A DNA stretch of 64,000 nt, taken from the NCBI RefSeq assembly GCF_018598555.1, contig NZ_JAHEWN010000006.1, forward strand, positions 62,001 to 126,000. Reading direction: 5' to 3'. The notes beneath the pieces were generated by a model. It saw nothing but the letters and a program-made list of their open reading frames with translations. It was not told the origin of the DNA and searched no databases. This DNA comes from Curtobacterium aurantiacum (GTDB taxonomy: Bacteria; Actinomycetota; Actinomycetes; Actinomycetales; Microbacteriaceae). Position numbers and translations under genes: made by a program. Positions 44,429 through 52,748 of the stretch are shown in pieces (positions within the stretch are counted from its first letter, which is position 1; each line of letters opens with the position of its first letter).

Positions 44429-44941
44429 CTAGAGCGAGTCCCGTAGGCGTGCCGCCTTCTCCTCGACCAGGCGCTCGAGGCCGTCGGCGTACTCGGCCAG
44501 GCGTGCGGCGACGGCCGGTTCCGAGGAGCCGATGATCCGTGCGGCCAGCAGGCCGGCGTTCGCCGCACCGTTGATGGCCATCGTCGCCACCGGGATCCCC
44601 GCGGGCATCTGCACGATCGAGAGCAGGGAGTCGAGGCCGTCGAGGCGCGCGAGCTGCACCGGCACGCCGATCACCGGGAGCGTCGTCATCGATGCGACCA
44701 TGCCCGGCAGGTGTGCCGCTCCACCGGCGCCGGCGATGACGACACGGATGCCACGCTCGGCAGCGCCGCGGGCGAAGCGGGTCATCTTGTCGGGGGTGCG
44801 GTGTGCCGACACGACGTCCGCCTCGAACGGGATGCCGAGTTCGGTGAGGATGTCCGCCGCTGCCCGCATCGTCGGCCAGTCGGAGTCCGACCCCATGACG
44901 ATCGAGACGAGCGGCTGTGCGGGTGCGGCGGTGTCGGTCAC
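44429..44941 (-). CDS. purE: N5-carboxyaminoimidazole ribonucleotide mutase
   Basis: The 170-residue class I PurE converts N5-CAIR to CAIR in purine synthesis. It has GSDSDWPTM at 17-25, [10 protein letters not shown] with the catalytic His47, and [14 protein letters not shown] at 44941 lies six bases after TAGGCT; that -10 box (44948-44953) overlaps the 3' end of the upstream glycosyltransferase gene. purK normally lies next to it but here is three kilobases away, split off by the GH6 and glycosyltransferase genes. Confidence 0.97.
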   Translation of the reverse strand: MTDTAAPAQPLVSIVMGSDSDWPTMRAAADILTELGIPFEADVVSAHRTPDKMTRFARGAAERGIRVVIAGAGGAAHLPGMVASMTTLPVIGVPVQLARLDGLDSLLSIVQMPAGIPVATMAINGAANAGLLAARIIGSSEPAVAARLAEYADGLERLVEEKAARLRDSL

Positions 44942-44947
44942 GCGACG

Positions 44948-44953
44948 AGCCTA
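44948..44953 (-). promoter_or_regulatory. -10 box TAGGCT for purE
   Basis: It ends six bases before the GTG at 44941 and overlaps the stop region of the upstream glycosyltransferase. Confidence 0.6.
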
Positions 44954-46048
44954 GCCGAGCAGCACCCGCCGCCAGGTGTCGCCGTCGTGGCCGATCGTGC
45001 GCTCGCCCGAGACCCACCGTGCGGCGCGTTCGTCCGGCCCGCCACGCTCGACGGCGGCCCGGACGGCGTCCCGCCACGCGTCGACGTCGTCCGGCACGGC
45101 AACCGCTCCGTGCGACCGTGCGACCGCGTACGAGGGGCGGTCGGACACCACGGCGGGCAGTCCGAGCGCCGTGTACTCCAGGAACTTCAGGTCGCTCTTC
45201 GCGCGGTTGAACTCCTCGTCGCGGAGCGGCGCGACCCCTGCACTCCAGCGCCCCCGGTGTGCCACGAGCCAGCGGGAGAACGCCGGGTAGTGCCCGTCCG
45301 GGACCTCGACGCGGCGGAACCAGTCGGCGCCGCCCTCCTCGGTCACGCCGATGACCTCGAGCCGGATCGGGGTGCCGTCGGCGGTGGCGAGGTCTGCGAA
45401 GACGTCACGCAGGAGCTCGAGGTCCGCGGCGTGGGTGAGCGTGCCCATGTACAGCACCCGGTGCTCCCCCTCGGGCCACTCGTCGTCGTCAGCGGTCGGA
45501 CCGGCGGTCCAGATCTCCGGATCGAGGGCGTTCGGCACGACGACGACGTCCCGCGCCACCGGACGGACCACGTCGGCGAGTTCGGGCGTGCTCACGACGA
45601 CGGTGTCGGCGCCGCGCACCAGGGCGTCGATGGAGGCGAGGCGGTCCGGGTCGTACTCGGCACGGGCCAGGCGTGCGCGCCCGGACGCGGTGAAGAAGTC
45701 GTCGTCGACCTCGGCCACGACACGGATGCCGCGGGCTGCGGCGGCCGACAGGAAGGGCTGCACGCTGTTCCGGGGCAGGATGTCCCGCTGCACCAGGAGC
45801 GCGGCGTACGGGGTCGTGTCGGTCCCGTCGACGAACACGGCCGGGTCGACCTGGCGTACCTCCGCGGTGCCGCTCGCGGCGAGGTGCTCGGCACGCCGGA
45901 CGACGCGGACGTGGGCCGAGGCCGGGTGGGCTCCCCCGCCACCTGCGACGACGTACCCGAGGACGGGCAGGGGCACCGGCTGCGGAGGGGTCGACGCGAC
46001 GGCACGGCGCAGACGTCGGGCGGCCCGGCGGACGAGATCACGCGGCAT
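44951..46048 (-). CDS. GT-B glycosyltransferase (group 1 type)
   Basis: The 365-residue protein begins with a basic stretch and has LLVQRDILPRNSV, VVAEVDDDFF, VVVPNALDPEIW, RVLYMGTLTHAADL and the donor-site segment SDLKFLEYTALGLPAVVS with a conserved Glu. This matches glycosyltransferases of the GT4-like group found in exopolysaccharide loci. ATG at 46048 follows GAGGAT by six bases. It sits between purE and GH6 on the same strand, and an imperfect 26-base inverted repeat separates it from GH6. Donor and acceptor unknown. Confidence 0.84.
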   Translation of the reverse strand: MPRDLVRRAARRLRRAVASTPPQPVPLPVLGYVVAGGGGAHPASAHVRVVRRAEHLAASGTAEVRQVDPAVFVDGTDTTPYAALLVQRDILPRNSVQPFLSAAAARGIRVVAEVDDDFFTASGRARLARAEYDPDRLASIDALVRGADTVVVSTPELADVVRPVARDVVVVPNALDPEIWTAGPTADDDEWPEGEHRVLYMGTLTHAADLELLRDVFADLATADGTPIRLEVIGVTEEGGADWFRRVEVPDGHYPAFSRWLVAHRGRWSAGVAPLRDEEFNRAKSDLKFLEYTALGLPAVVSDRPSYAVARSHGAVAVPDDVDAWRDAVRAAVERGGPDERAARWVSGERTIGHDGDTWRRVLLG

Positions 46049-46054
46049 GCGCCC

Positions 46055-46060
46055 ATCCTC
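46055..46060 (-). promoter_or_regulatory. -10 box GAGGAT for GT-B gene
   Basis: It ends six bases before the ATG at 46048. Confidence 0.45.
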
Positions 46061-46074
46061 TCGCACCCCGCACG

Positions 46075-46134
46075 GTGCGAGGTTCCGTGCTTGGTGCGAG
46101 CCCAGGACCTCGCACGGAACACGGAACCTCGCAC
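46075..46134 (-). terminator. Imperfect 26-bp hairpin after GH6
   Basis: Arms 46075-46100 and 46109-46134 match at 23 of 26 bases with an eight-base loop. The GTGCGAGGTT frame is shared with the hairpin at 57173. It lies downstream of GH6 and upstream of the glycosyltransferase promoter. Confidence 0.7.
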
Positions 46135-46154
46135 CGGACGACGACCACCGCGCC

Positions 46155-47810
46155 TCAGCGCACCGTCACCGTCCGGCACGGGGACGCCCTGCGGTCCACG
46201 CCGCTCCCGGTGTTGTGGGCGATCGCGCAGACCGTGTGCTTGCCGGCAGTCACCCGGACACTGCCCGCGAAGCCGTGCGAACCGCCGGATCCCCAGGTCT
46301 GGTCGACGTCGGGACGCTCCCGCCCGGCGTCCAGCGAGGTCACCCGCCTGCCGTCGACGGTGATCGCCACCCGGGTCGCCGACGACACCGCGTCGCCGTC
46401 GAACGCCCAACCGCGCACGCTGACGCCGCGGGACGTGGCCGTCACCGAGTCGAGCCCGGCGTAGGGGTCGTGCCGGTAGGCGCGGACGGTCGAGCAGCCG
46501 AGTGCGGCGTCGGAGCCCGCGCCGATGTTCACCGCGGTGACGCAGACACGGCGAGCGCCGGCCGCCGCGGGCACCACGACGTCGAACCCGTGGGTGGCGC
46601 CGACGCCCGAGCGTGCGTCGACGTCGGGGCGGTCGAGTCCGGCGGTGGTGACCCCGGCGGACGCACCGTCGACGGTCGCCCGGACCCGCACGGGCTGCGT
46701 GGGGTCGTCCTCGTCGTAGGCCCAGCCGGACACGCGGACGCCGCCACCGGCACCGGCGACGACCTCGAGCGAGCCACGGGGTCGCAGGTCGGCGGTCGGA
46801 GCACCCAGGCGGGCGTTGGCGACGAGGGCCTGGGCGTACGTCGAGAACCACTTGCCGGCGGCCGGGGCGCCGTTGCAGGTGCCGTCGCTCGCGCCGGGGG
46901 TCTTCACCCACAGCAGGGCGTCGAGCGCGGTGCCGTCGGACACCACTCGGGGCGAGGTGCCCAGCCCGGCGCCGGGGCCGTTGCACCAGGTGCCGCGCCA
47001 ACCCTGCCCGTTGCGGGAGGTGTCGATCACGTAGTGGGAACCCCCGGTCGCGGCGGACACCTTCTGCGCGTACGCCTGCTCCTGGGCGGTCGGGTAGTAG
47101 TTCGCGACGTTGGTGAAGAAGCCGCGGGCCTGCTGCACGCCGGCGCTGTTCAGCCGCGCGGCCATGGTCGCCGGCTGCACCCAGTTCGAGTTGCCGGCGT
47201 CCAGGTAGGCGGGGATCCCCGCGGCGGTCAGCCCGGCGACGGTGCGGGAGAGGATCCGGTAGCGCTGCTCGTCGAGCGTGGTGCTGCACTTGGCATTGCT
47301 GAGCATCGCGAGTGAGTCCGGTTCGACGACGACGGCCGCGCGGTGGCCCGCGAGCGCCGCGGTGACCTGGTCGACCCAGGCGTCGTAGGACCGCTCGTCG
47401 AACCCGCCGGCGGAGTACCCGCCACAGTCACGGTCGGGAATCGCGTAGAGCACGAAGACAGGGGTGGTGCCGGACTGCTCGGCGCCGGTCAGGGCGGTGC
47501 TGATGGTCTTGGTCAGCTGGGTGCCCTGGCTCCAGTCACCGAGCCAGGTCGCGACCGGGTAGCCGGCGATGGTCTTCGCCGCGGCAGCACCGGCGGGGTC
47601 GGTGGCGGCGAGGGCCGCCTGGGCCTTCGCGGCCTCGCTCGTGGGCGACCGGTACGGTCCGGCGCCGTAGAGCGACGCGGACGTGGCCGAGCGGATGGTG
47701 GACGCCGAGGTCGCGGCGGACGCGGTCGCGGTCGGCAGCAGGCCGGCGACGGCTGCGACGAGGGCGACGGCGGCACCGCAGACGGCGGTACGGCGCGGAC
47801 GGCGGCGCAT
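46155..47810 (-). CDS. Secreted GH6 cellulase with two 'GWAxDxD' modules
   Basis: The 551-residue product has a signal peptide (about 1-33), a GH6 catalytic domain (about 45-340) with the family motif YAIPDRDCGGYSAGG (Asp128 as likely acid, Cys129 in a disulfide) and VVVEPDSLAML around Asp165. Two modules of about 100 residues follow, with GWAYDEDD and GWAFDGD and paired Cys residues. GH6 enzymes are inverting endoglucanases or cellobiohydrolases. The modules match those of the 23750 protein and replace the usual CBM2. ATG at 47810 has AGGGGAG five bases upstream. Plant-cellulose attack fits a plant-associated actinobacterium. Confidence 0.92.
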   Translation of the reverse strand: MRRRPRRTAVCGAAVALVAAVAGLLPTATASAATSASTIRSATSASLYGAGPYRSPTSEAAKAQAALAATDPAGAAAAKTIAGYPVATWLGDWSQGTQLTKTISTALTGAEQSGTTPVFVLYAIPDRDCGGYSAGGFDERSYDAWVDQVTAALAGHRAAVVVEPDSLAMLSNAKCSTTLDEQRYRILSRTVAGLTAAGIPAYLDAGNSNWVQPATMAARLNSAGVQQARGFFTNVANYYPTAQEQAYAQKVSAATGGSHYVIDTSRNGQGWRGTWCNGPGAGLGTSPRVVSDGTALDALLWVKTPGASDGTCNGAPAAGKWFSTYAQALVANARLGAPTADLRPRGSLEVVAGAGGGVRVSGWAYDEDDPTQPVRVRATVDGASAGVTTAGLDRPDVDARSGVGATHGFDVVVPAAAGARRVCVTAVNIGAGSDAALGCSTVRAYRHDPYAGLDSVTATSRGVSVRGWAFDGDAVSSATRVAITVDGRRVTSLDAGRERPDVDQTWGSGGSHGFAGSVRVTAGKHTVCAIAHNTGSGVDRRASPCRTVTVR

Positions 47811-47941
47811 GGAGACTCCCCTGGACGACGGACACGGACTGTTCCAGGGGAACACGCGCCGCCCGCCCCCACCAGCCTCCCGAGCGGGTGCCACCCGAGG
47901 GGGTGTCCGCAGAGCGGCCGACAAGCGCGCCCCGCACCCCG

Positions 47942-47991
47942 GACGCAACGGGAGGCCCGTGGCGGCGTCGCCACGGGCCTCCCGTTGCGTC
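47942..47991 (-). terminator. Perfect 23-bp hairpin after purK
   Basis: Arms 47942-47964 and 47969-47991 are fully complementary around a GCGT loop. The core GGGAGGCCCGTGGCG is the same as in the 57279 hairpin. It starts 26 bases after the purK stop, reading on the minus strand. The rest of the 47811-48016 gap holds the GH6 leader. Confidence 0.85.
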
Positions 47992-48016
47992 ATCCGGTCG
48001 CGTCGGGAACGCGACC

Positions 48017-49153
48017 TCAGTCGTCGAAGTGCGCCGCGGCCGCGCGCGCCCGGTAGACGACGTCGTCGACGTCGTCGCCGAGCACCGTGACGTGCCCGAT
48101 CTTCCGACCGGGCCGGGGAGCCTTGCCGTAGAAGTGGTACTTCGCCTCGGGGAAGGCCTCGAGCGCTGCGGGGTACCGGGCGGCGAGGTCGCCGTCGGCG
48201 GGCCCGCCGAGCACGTTGACCATGACGGACGCCGGGGCGAACGAGCCGGTGGCCCCGAGTGGCAGGTCGAGGACGGCACGCAGGTGCTGCTCGAACTGGC
48301 TCGTGGTGGCGCCGTCGATGGTCCAGTGCCCGGTGTTGTGCGGACGCATCGCGAGCTCGTTGATGAGGATGCGTTCGTCGTCGGTCTGGAACAGCTCGAC
48401 CGCGAGGACCCCGGTGACCCCGAGCTCCTCGGCGATGCGCACCGCGATCGACTCGGTCAGGTCGGCGATCCGGCCGGCGCTGTCCGGGGCCGGGGCGATG
48501 ACCTCGGCACAGACCCCGTCGCGCTGCACGGTCTCGACGAGCGGCCAGGCGACGACCTGCCCGGAGGGACGGCGTGCCACGGACTGCGCGAGCTCGCGGG
48601 TGAAGGGAACGAGTTCCTCGACCAGCAGGGCCTGGTCGCCGCCGGCCTCGGCCACCGCGATGAACCAGTCGTCCACGTCGGCGGCGTCGGAGACGACCCG
48701 CACGCCCTTGCCGTCGTAGCCGCCCCGCGGGGTCTTGACGACGGCTCGGCCGCCGTGGTCGGCGAGGAACGCGCGGAGCTCGTCCGGGCCGTGCACGGCG
48801 GCCCAGTCCGGGACCGGCAGGCCGAGTTCGCTGAGTCGGCGGCGCATGGTGATCTTGTCCTGCGCGACGGCGAGTGCGTCCGGTCCGGGGTGGACCGCCA
48901 CGCCCGCGTCGACCAGCCTGCGCAGAACGTCCTGCGGCACGTGCTCGTGGTCGAAGGTCACGACGTCGACCTGCCGGGCGAACTCGAGCACCGTGTCGGC
49001 GTCGTGGTAGTCGCCCTCTGCGGTGGCGGCGATGGCGGCGGACATGCCGGGCCCCTCGGCGAGCACCCGGATGTCGACCCCCAGTTCGACCGCGGCCGGC
49101 ACCATCATCCGTGCCAGCTGTCCCCCACCGATGACCCCGACGCGCAACGCCAT
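48017..49153 (-). CDS. purK: N5-carboxyaminoimidazole ribonucleotide synthetase
   Basis: This 378-residue ATP-grasp enzyme makes N5-CAIR from AIR, bicarbonate and ATP for PurE. It starts RVGVIGGGQLARMM, has the ATP-grasp KTPRGGYDGKGVRV loop, LLVEELVPFTREL, and INELAMRPHNTGHWTIDG near the metal site. ATG at 49153 has GGAAGGA nine bases upstream; a start at 49180 would include that site. It is divergent from gtrA and ends just before the long hairpin at 47942-47991. Confidence 0.97.
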   Translation of the reverse strand: MALRVGVIGGGQLARMMVPAAVELGVDIRVLAEGPGMSAAIAATAEGDYHDADTVLEFARQVDVVTFDHEHVPQDVLRRLVDAGVAVHPGPDALAVAQDKITMRRRLSELGLPVPDWAAVHGPDELRAFLADHGGRAVVKTPRGGYDGKGVRVVSDAADVDDWFIAVAEAGGDQALLVEELVPFTRELAQSVARRPSGQVVAWPLVETVQRDGVCAEVIAPAPDSAGRIADLTESIAVRIAEELGVTGVLAVELFQTDDERILINELAMRPHNTGHWTIDGATTSQFEQHLRAVLDLPLGATGSFAPASVMVNVLGGPADGDLAARYPAALEAFPEAKYHFYGKAPRPGRKIGHVTVLGDDVDDVVYRARAAAAHFDD

Positions 49154-49202
49154 GCTGTGTGATCCTTCCGGCGTTCCCACCGTGCGGTGTGAACGCGTTG
49201 TC

Positions 49203-49208
49203 TACAAT
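49203..49208 (+). promoter_or_regulatory. -10 box TACAAT for gtrA
   Basis: It gives a leader of about 53 bases before the GTG at 49268; no clear -35 is visible. Confidence 0.55.
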
Positions 49209-49267
49209 CGCTGATCGGGTCGTTGCACTGCACGACCGGTCACAACTCTACGGATCCTGGAGGGCTC

Positions 49268-49768
<501 letters not shown>

Positions 49769-49770
49769 CC

Positions 49771-49776
49771 TAGGAT
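49771..49776 (+). promoter_or_regulatory. -10 box TAGGAT for DUF2142 paralog 3
   Basis: It ends seven bases before the GTG at 49784. Confidence 0.6.
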
Positions 49777-49783
49777 CGGTGGG

Positions 49784-51340
49784 GTGACGGCCGAGACGAC
49801 CACCACCCCCGCTCCACCCCGCACCGCACGCTGGGAACGCGTCGCGATCGCGGTGATCACGGCGACCTTCGGGCTCTGGCTGGTGGCGTGGGCCCTGATC
49901 GTGCCCGTCTTCGAGGCACCCGACGAGACCGCGCACATCGACGCCTCGGTGCACCTGGCCCTCGGCGACGCGTGGGCGGCCCCCGGTGAGCTGTACGTCA
50001 CCAACGCCGTGCAGGCCGCGAAGGTCGAGCAGGCGACGAAGCCGTCCGACGAGTGGTCGACGGTGAGCGAGCTGCTGCAGAACGCCCCGGGGCCGTCAGC
50101 GACGGTCAACCAGATGACCCAGCACCCGCCGACCGCCTACCTGGCCGGTGCCGCGGTGCTCCGGGCCGTCGACTTCGGTGAGCTCCGCTGGGACCACGCG
50201 TTCGTCGCCCTCCGCCTGGCCGACGTCCTGGCCGTGACCGCGCTGCCGTTGCTCGCCTGGGCGTCGGTGCGCCGCGTGACCCGTTCGCCCCGCGCGGCCC
50301 TGATCGGTGCCCTCGCCGTGTTCGCGACCCCCGAGCTCGCGTCCATCGGTTCGTCGTTCTCGAACGACGCCCCGGTGCTGCTCGTCGCGGGGATCGTCGT
50401 GTGGCTCGCGACCCGCCTGCTCACCGGCGACACCCGCTGGCGCACCACGATCGCACTGGCGGTGGTCCTCGGCGCCCTGGTCTGGATCAAGGGCACGGGG
50501 TTGCCCGCGGTGCCGTTCGTCGCGGTGGTCGTGCTGTTCGCCGGGGCCGGGGTGCTGTCCCTGCGGCAGCGGATCCTCCGCACGGTCGTCGCGATGGCGG
50601 TCTCCGGCGGCATCGGGGCCTGGTGGTGGCTGCACAACCTCGTGTCGTACGGCCGCGTCCAGCCGAACGGCTACACGGCGATGCGTCCTCCCAAGGACTT
50701 CCCACCGGGCGAGAGCCCCACGCTCGGACACTTCCTCGACGTCAGCTGGGGCACCCTGACGCGCACGTTCTGGGGCAGCTTCGGGGGCCGCGCCCAGGTG
50801 ACGATCGGTGACCTGCTCACCGCCGTCCTGACCCTGGTCGCCCTCGTGGTCCTCGTCGGCTGGGCGTTCCGCCGAGGCCCTGATCTGCGGGTGGCGCTGT
50901 GCCTCGCGGTGTTCCCGGCGCTCCTGATCGGCATCCAGAACCGCACGAGCGCGCACTCGTACCTGACCACGACCGAGGTCGCCGCCACCCAGGGCCGCTA
51001 CTACTTCCCTGCGATCGTCTGTCTCATCGTGCTGAGCGCGCTCGCCTGGCGACGGCTGGTGCCGGCCGGAACGACCCGGACACGGGCGGCGATCGCGCTG
51101 GCGGTCGTGCTGCCCGCCGTCGGGGTGTACGGATTCGCGGTGGCGTCGGCCTGGTTCTGGAACGCGGCGGTGTTCCCGGTGACGGGCCGCGGGCTGCTGC
51201 GGTACTCCGAGATCGGGCCGGTGTCGCCCGCGGTGCTCGTGGTCGTCGTGCTCCTGGTCGCGGTGGGGCTCGTCGCGTCGGTCGTGCAGGTCGCCCGGGC
51301 CGACCGCCGCGCGCTCCCGGTGACGGTGCCCGCCGCCTGA
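49784..51340 (+). CDS. DUF2142 membrane protein, GT-C-like (paralog 3)
   Basis: The 518-residue protein has about 11 helices and shares FEAPDETAHIDASVHLALG, TQHPPTAYLAGAA, RRVTRSPRAALIG and AWWWLHNLV with the two paralogs at 36804 and 38360. The closest match by eye is 36804, including GRAQVTIGDLL versus GLTQFQLAQVL and the EVAATQGRYYFP loop versus VAGTQGRYYYP. GTG at 49784 follows TAGGAT by seven bases. It sits next to gtrA, a plausible source of lipid-linked donor. The glycosyltransferase role is inferred from the acidic first-loop motif. Confidence 0.86.
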   Translation: MTAETTTTPAPPRTARWERVAIAVITATFGLWLVAWALIVPVFEAPDETAHIDASVHLALGDAWAAPGELYVTNAVQAAKVEQATKPSDEWSTVSELLQNAPGPSATVNQMTQHPPTAYLAGAAVLRAVDFGELRWDHAFVALRLADVLAVTALPLLAWASVRRVTRSPRAALIGALAVFATPELASIGSSFSNDAPVLLVAGIVVWLATRLLTGDTRWRTTIALAVVLGALVWIKGTGLPAVPFVAVVVLFAGAGVLSLRQRILRTVVAMAVSGGIGAWWWLHNLVSYGRVQPNGYTAMRPPKDFPPGESPTLGHFLDVSWGTLTRTFWGSFGGRAQVTIGDLLTAVLTLVALVVLVGWAFRRGPDLRVALCLAVFPALLIGIQNRTSAHSYLTTTEVAATQGRYYFPAIVCLIVLSALAWRRLVPAGTTRTRAAIALAVVLPAVGVYGFAVASAWFWNAAVFPVTGRGLLRYSEIGPVSPAVLVVVVLLVAVGLVASVVQVARADRRALPVTVPAA

Positions 51341-51620
51341 CCCGCCCGGCCGCCGGCCGCCGGGTGCGCAGGACATGCCGCCGGCGCGACGCCGGGGGTG
51401 CACGAACCGCCGCCGGGCGCGGCCACAGGCGACATGTCGTGCCCCCTCGGCGGACGCGCACGGCGTGGGGTGGACGCCCCACGAGACGGACGGGAGGCCC
51501 CGTGCCAGCCGGCACCGGGCCTCCCGTCCGCCGTCACGCACGCCCCGTGCCCCACCCGGTGAGCAGAAGACGTCGGGTCCCGGTGTGGGACCCGACGTCT
51601 TCTGCTCAGTCGCTGTCGCG
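51341..51620. repeat. Convergent gap with four hairpins
   Basis: This 280-base gap holds an imperfect repeat around GACATG (about 51367-51384 with 51421-51442), a 7-bp CGTGGGG/CCCCACG hairpin near 51463, a 20-bp hairpin with one mismatch (51487-51506 with 51511-51530), and a perfect 22-bp hairpin with a GGTGT loop (51560-51581 with 51587-51608). No gene is seen. Confidence 0.85.
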
Positions 51621-52652
51621 TCAGGCGGCTGGGGCGCCGCCCTCGACCGCCGACGGGTCGTCGCTCGGGCGGTTGCGCCGGAACCAGGTGGGGGCTGCGG
51701 CGCAGAGCAGGAAGAGTCCGTCGACCGCCAGGCTCCAGATGCGGGTGACCACGACCACCACGAGGGCGACCGGCACCGGCATCACGAGCGCCAGCAGGAG
51801 GGCCTGCACGCCCTCGCGGACGCCGAGCCCGCCGGGGGCGAAGACCGCCAGCATGCTGATCGCCGAGGCCATGCTCGCGGCACCGATCACGAACGCGGCG
51901 TCGGAGAGCTTCAGCGAGGGGTACACCGCCAGCGTGATGAAGTAGTAGGCCGTTCCGGAGAGCACCGCGCCGGCGACGTACAGGCCGGCACCGCCGAGGA
52001 CCGTGCCGAGGTTCGGGCGGACGTCGGCCTCGAGCGGCTTGCGACGCAGGATCTTCAGCGCGATCCCGATCAGGAACACGAACACGCGCGGGATCAGGCA
52101 GACGACGCAGCCCACGAACGCCGTGATCATCAGGACGATCAGCCACGGGTCGAGGTCGTGCGTGCGCGGGTCGATGAGCAACAGCACGAGGGCCAGGGCC
52201 AGGGTCGCGGCGATCTGCAGGGCACCCTCGAGCAGCCCGCTCACGCCGAGCCGAGCCTTGGAGACGCCGTGCTTCGAGGCGAAGTAGACCTTGCCGATGA
52301 TCCAGGTCGCGGCACCCGGGATGTAGCGGCCCATCCAGGACTTCGCGTACACGTAGGTCAGGGTGACCCCGCTGCCCTTCAGCCCGGTGGCTCCGAGACG
52401 CCGCAGCAGGTAGAACCAGATGCCGACGCCCCAGTAGCGGAACCCGAGGCTGATCACCGTCGCGACGACCACCCAGGACCACTGCCAGTCGAGCCCGGCG
52501 AGCTGTCCCCAGTCGACGCCGCGCAGGTACAGCACGAGGAACACCGCGAGCAGGACGTAGAAGACGATGGGGATCGCCTTGCCGAGGAACCGCCGCCGCT
52601 TCGACGGACGCTTCCCCTCGGGCGCGGGGGTGTCGCTGGTGCTTGCGGACAA
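51621..52652 (-). CDS. UPF0104 / LPG synthase-type membrane protein
   Basis: The 343-residue protein has eight or so membrane helices after a basic N-terminus and matches the lysylphosphatidylglycerol synthase transmembrane family (PF03706): GVGIWFYLLRRL, SWMGRYIPGAATWIIGK and FAPGGLGVREGVQALLL. No aminoacyl-transferase domain is fused, so it is the flippase-like part only, as in many glycan loci. It starts with TTG at 52652, seven bases after GGAG. It faces a 280-base convergent gap packed with hairpins. Role in lipid or lipid-sugar translocation is inferred. Confidence 0.87.
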   Translation of the reverse strand: MSASTSDTPAPEGKRPSKRRRFLGKAIPIVFYVLLAVFLVLYLRGVDWGQLAGLDWQWSWVVVATVISLGFRYWGVGIWFYLLRRLGATGLKGSGVTLTYVYAKSWMGRYIPGAATWIIGKVYFASKHGVSKARLGVSGLLEGALQIAATLALALVLLLIDPRTHDLDPWLIVLMITAFVGCVVCLIPRVFVFLIGIALKILRRKPLEADVRPNLGTVLGGAGLYVAGAVLSGTAYYFITLAVYPSLKLSDAAFVIGAASMASAISMLAVFAPGGLGVREGVQALLLALVMPVPVALVVVVVTRIWSLAVDGLFLLCAAAPTWFRRNRPSDDPSAVEGGAPAA

Positions 52653-52685
52653 ACGGGTCTCCTGCTCAGGTCACGGGCTCAGGTC

Positions 52686-52691
52686 ATGCTA
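52686..52691 (-). promoter_or_regulatory. -10 box TAGCAT for UPF0104 gene
   Basis: It gives a leader of about 27 bases with GGAG before the TTG at 52652. Confidence 0.5.
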
Positions 52692-52748
52692 GACGGTGGG
52701 GCGGGCCGCTCCCTGCGGTGCTGCTGCGGGGTGCGCGCTGCGGTGCCG

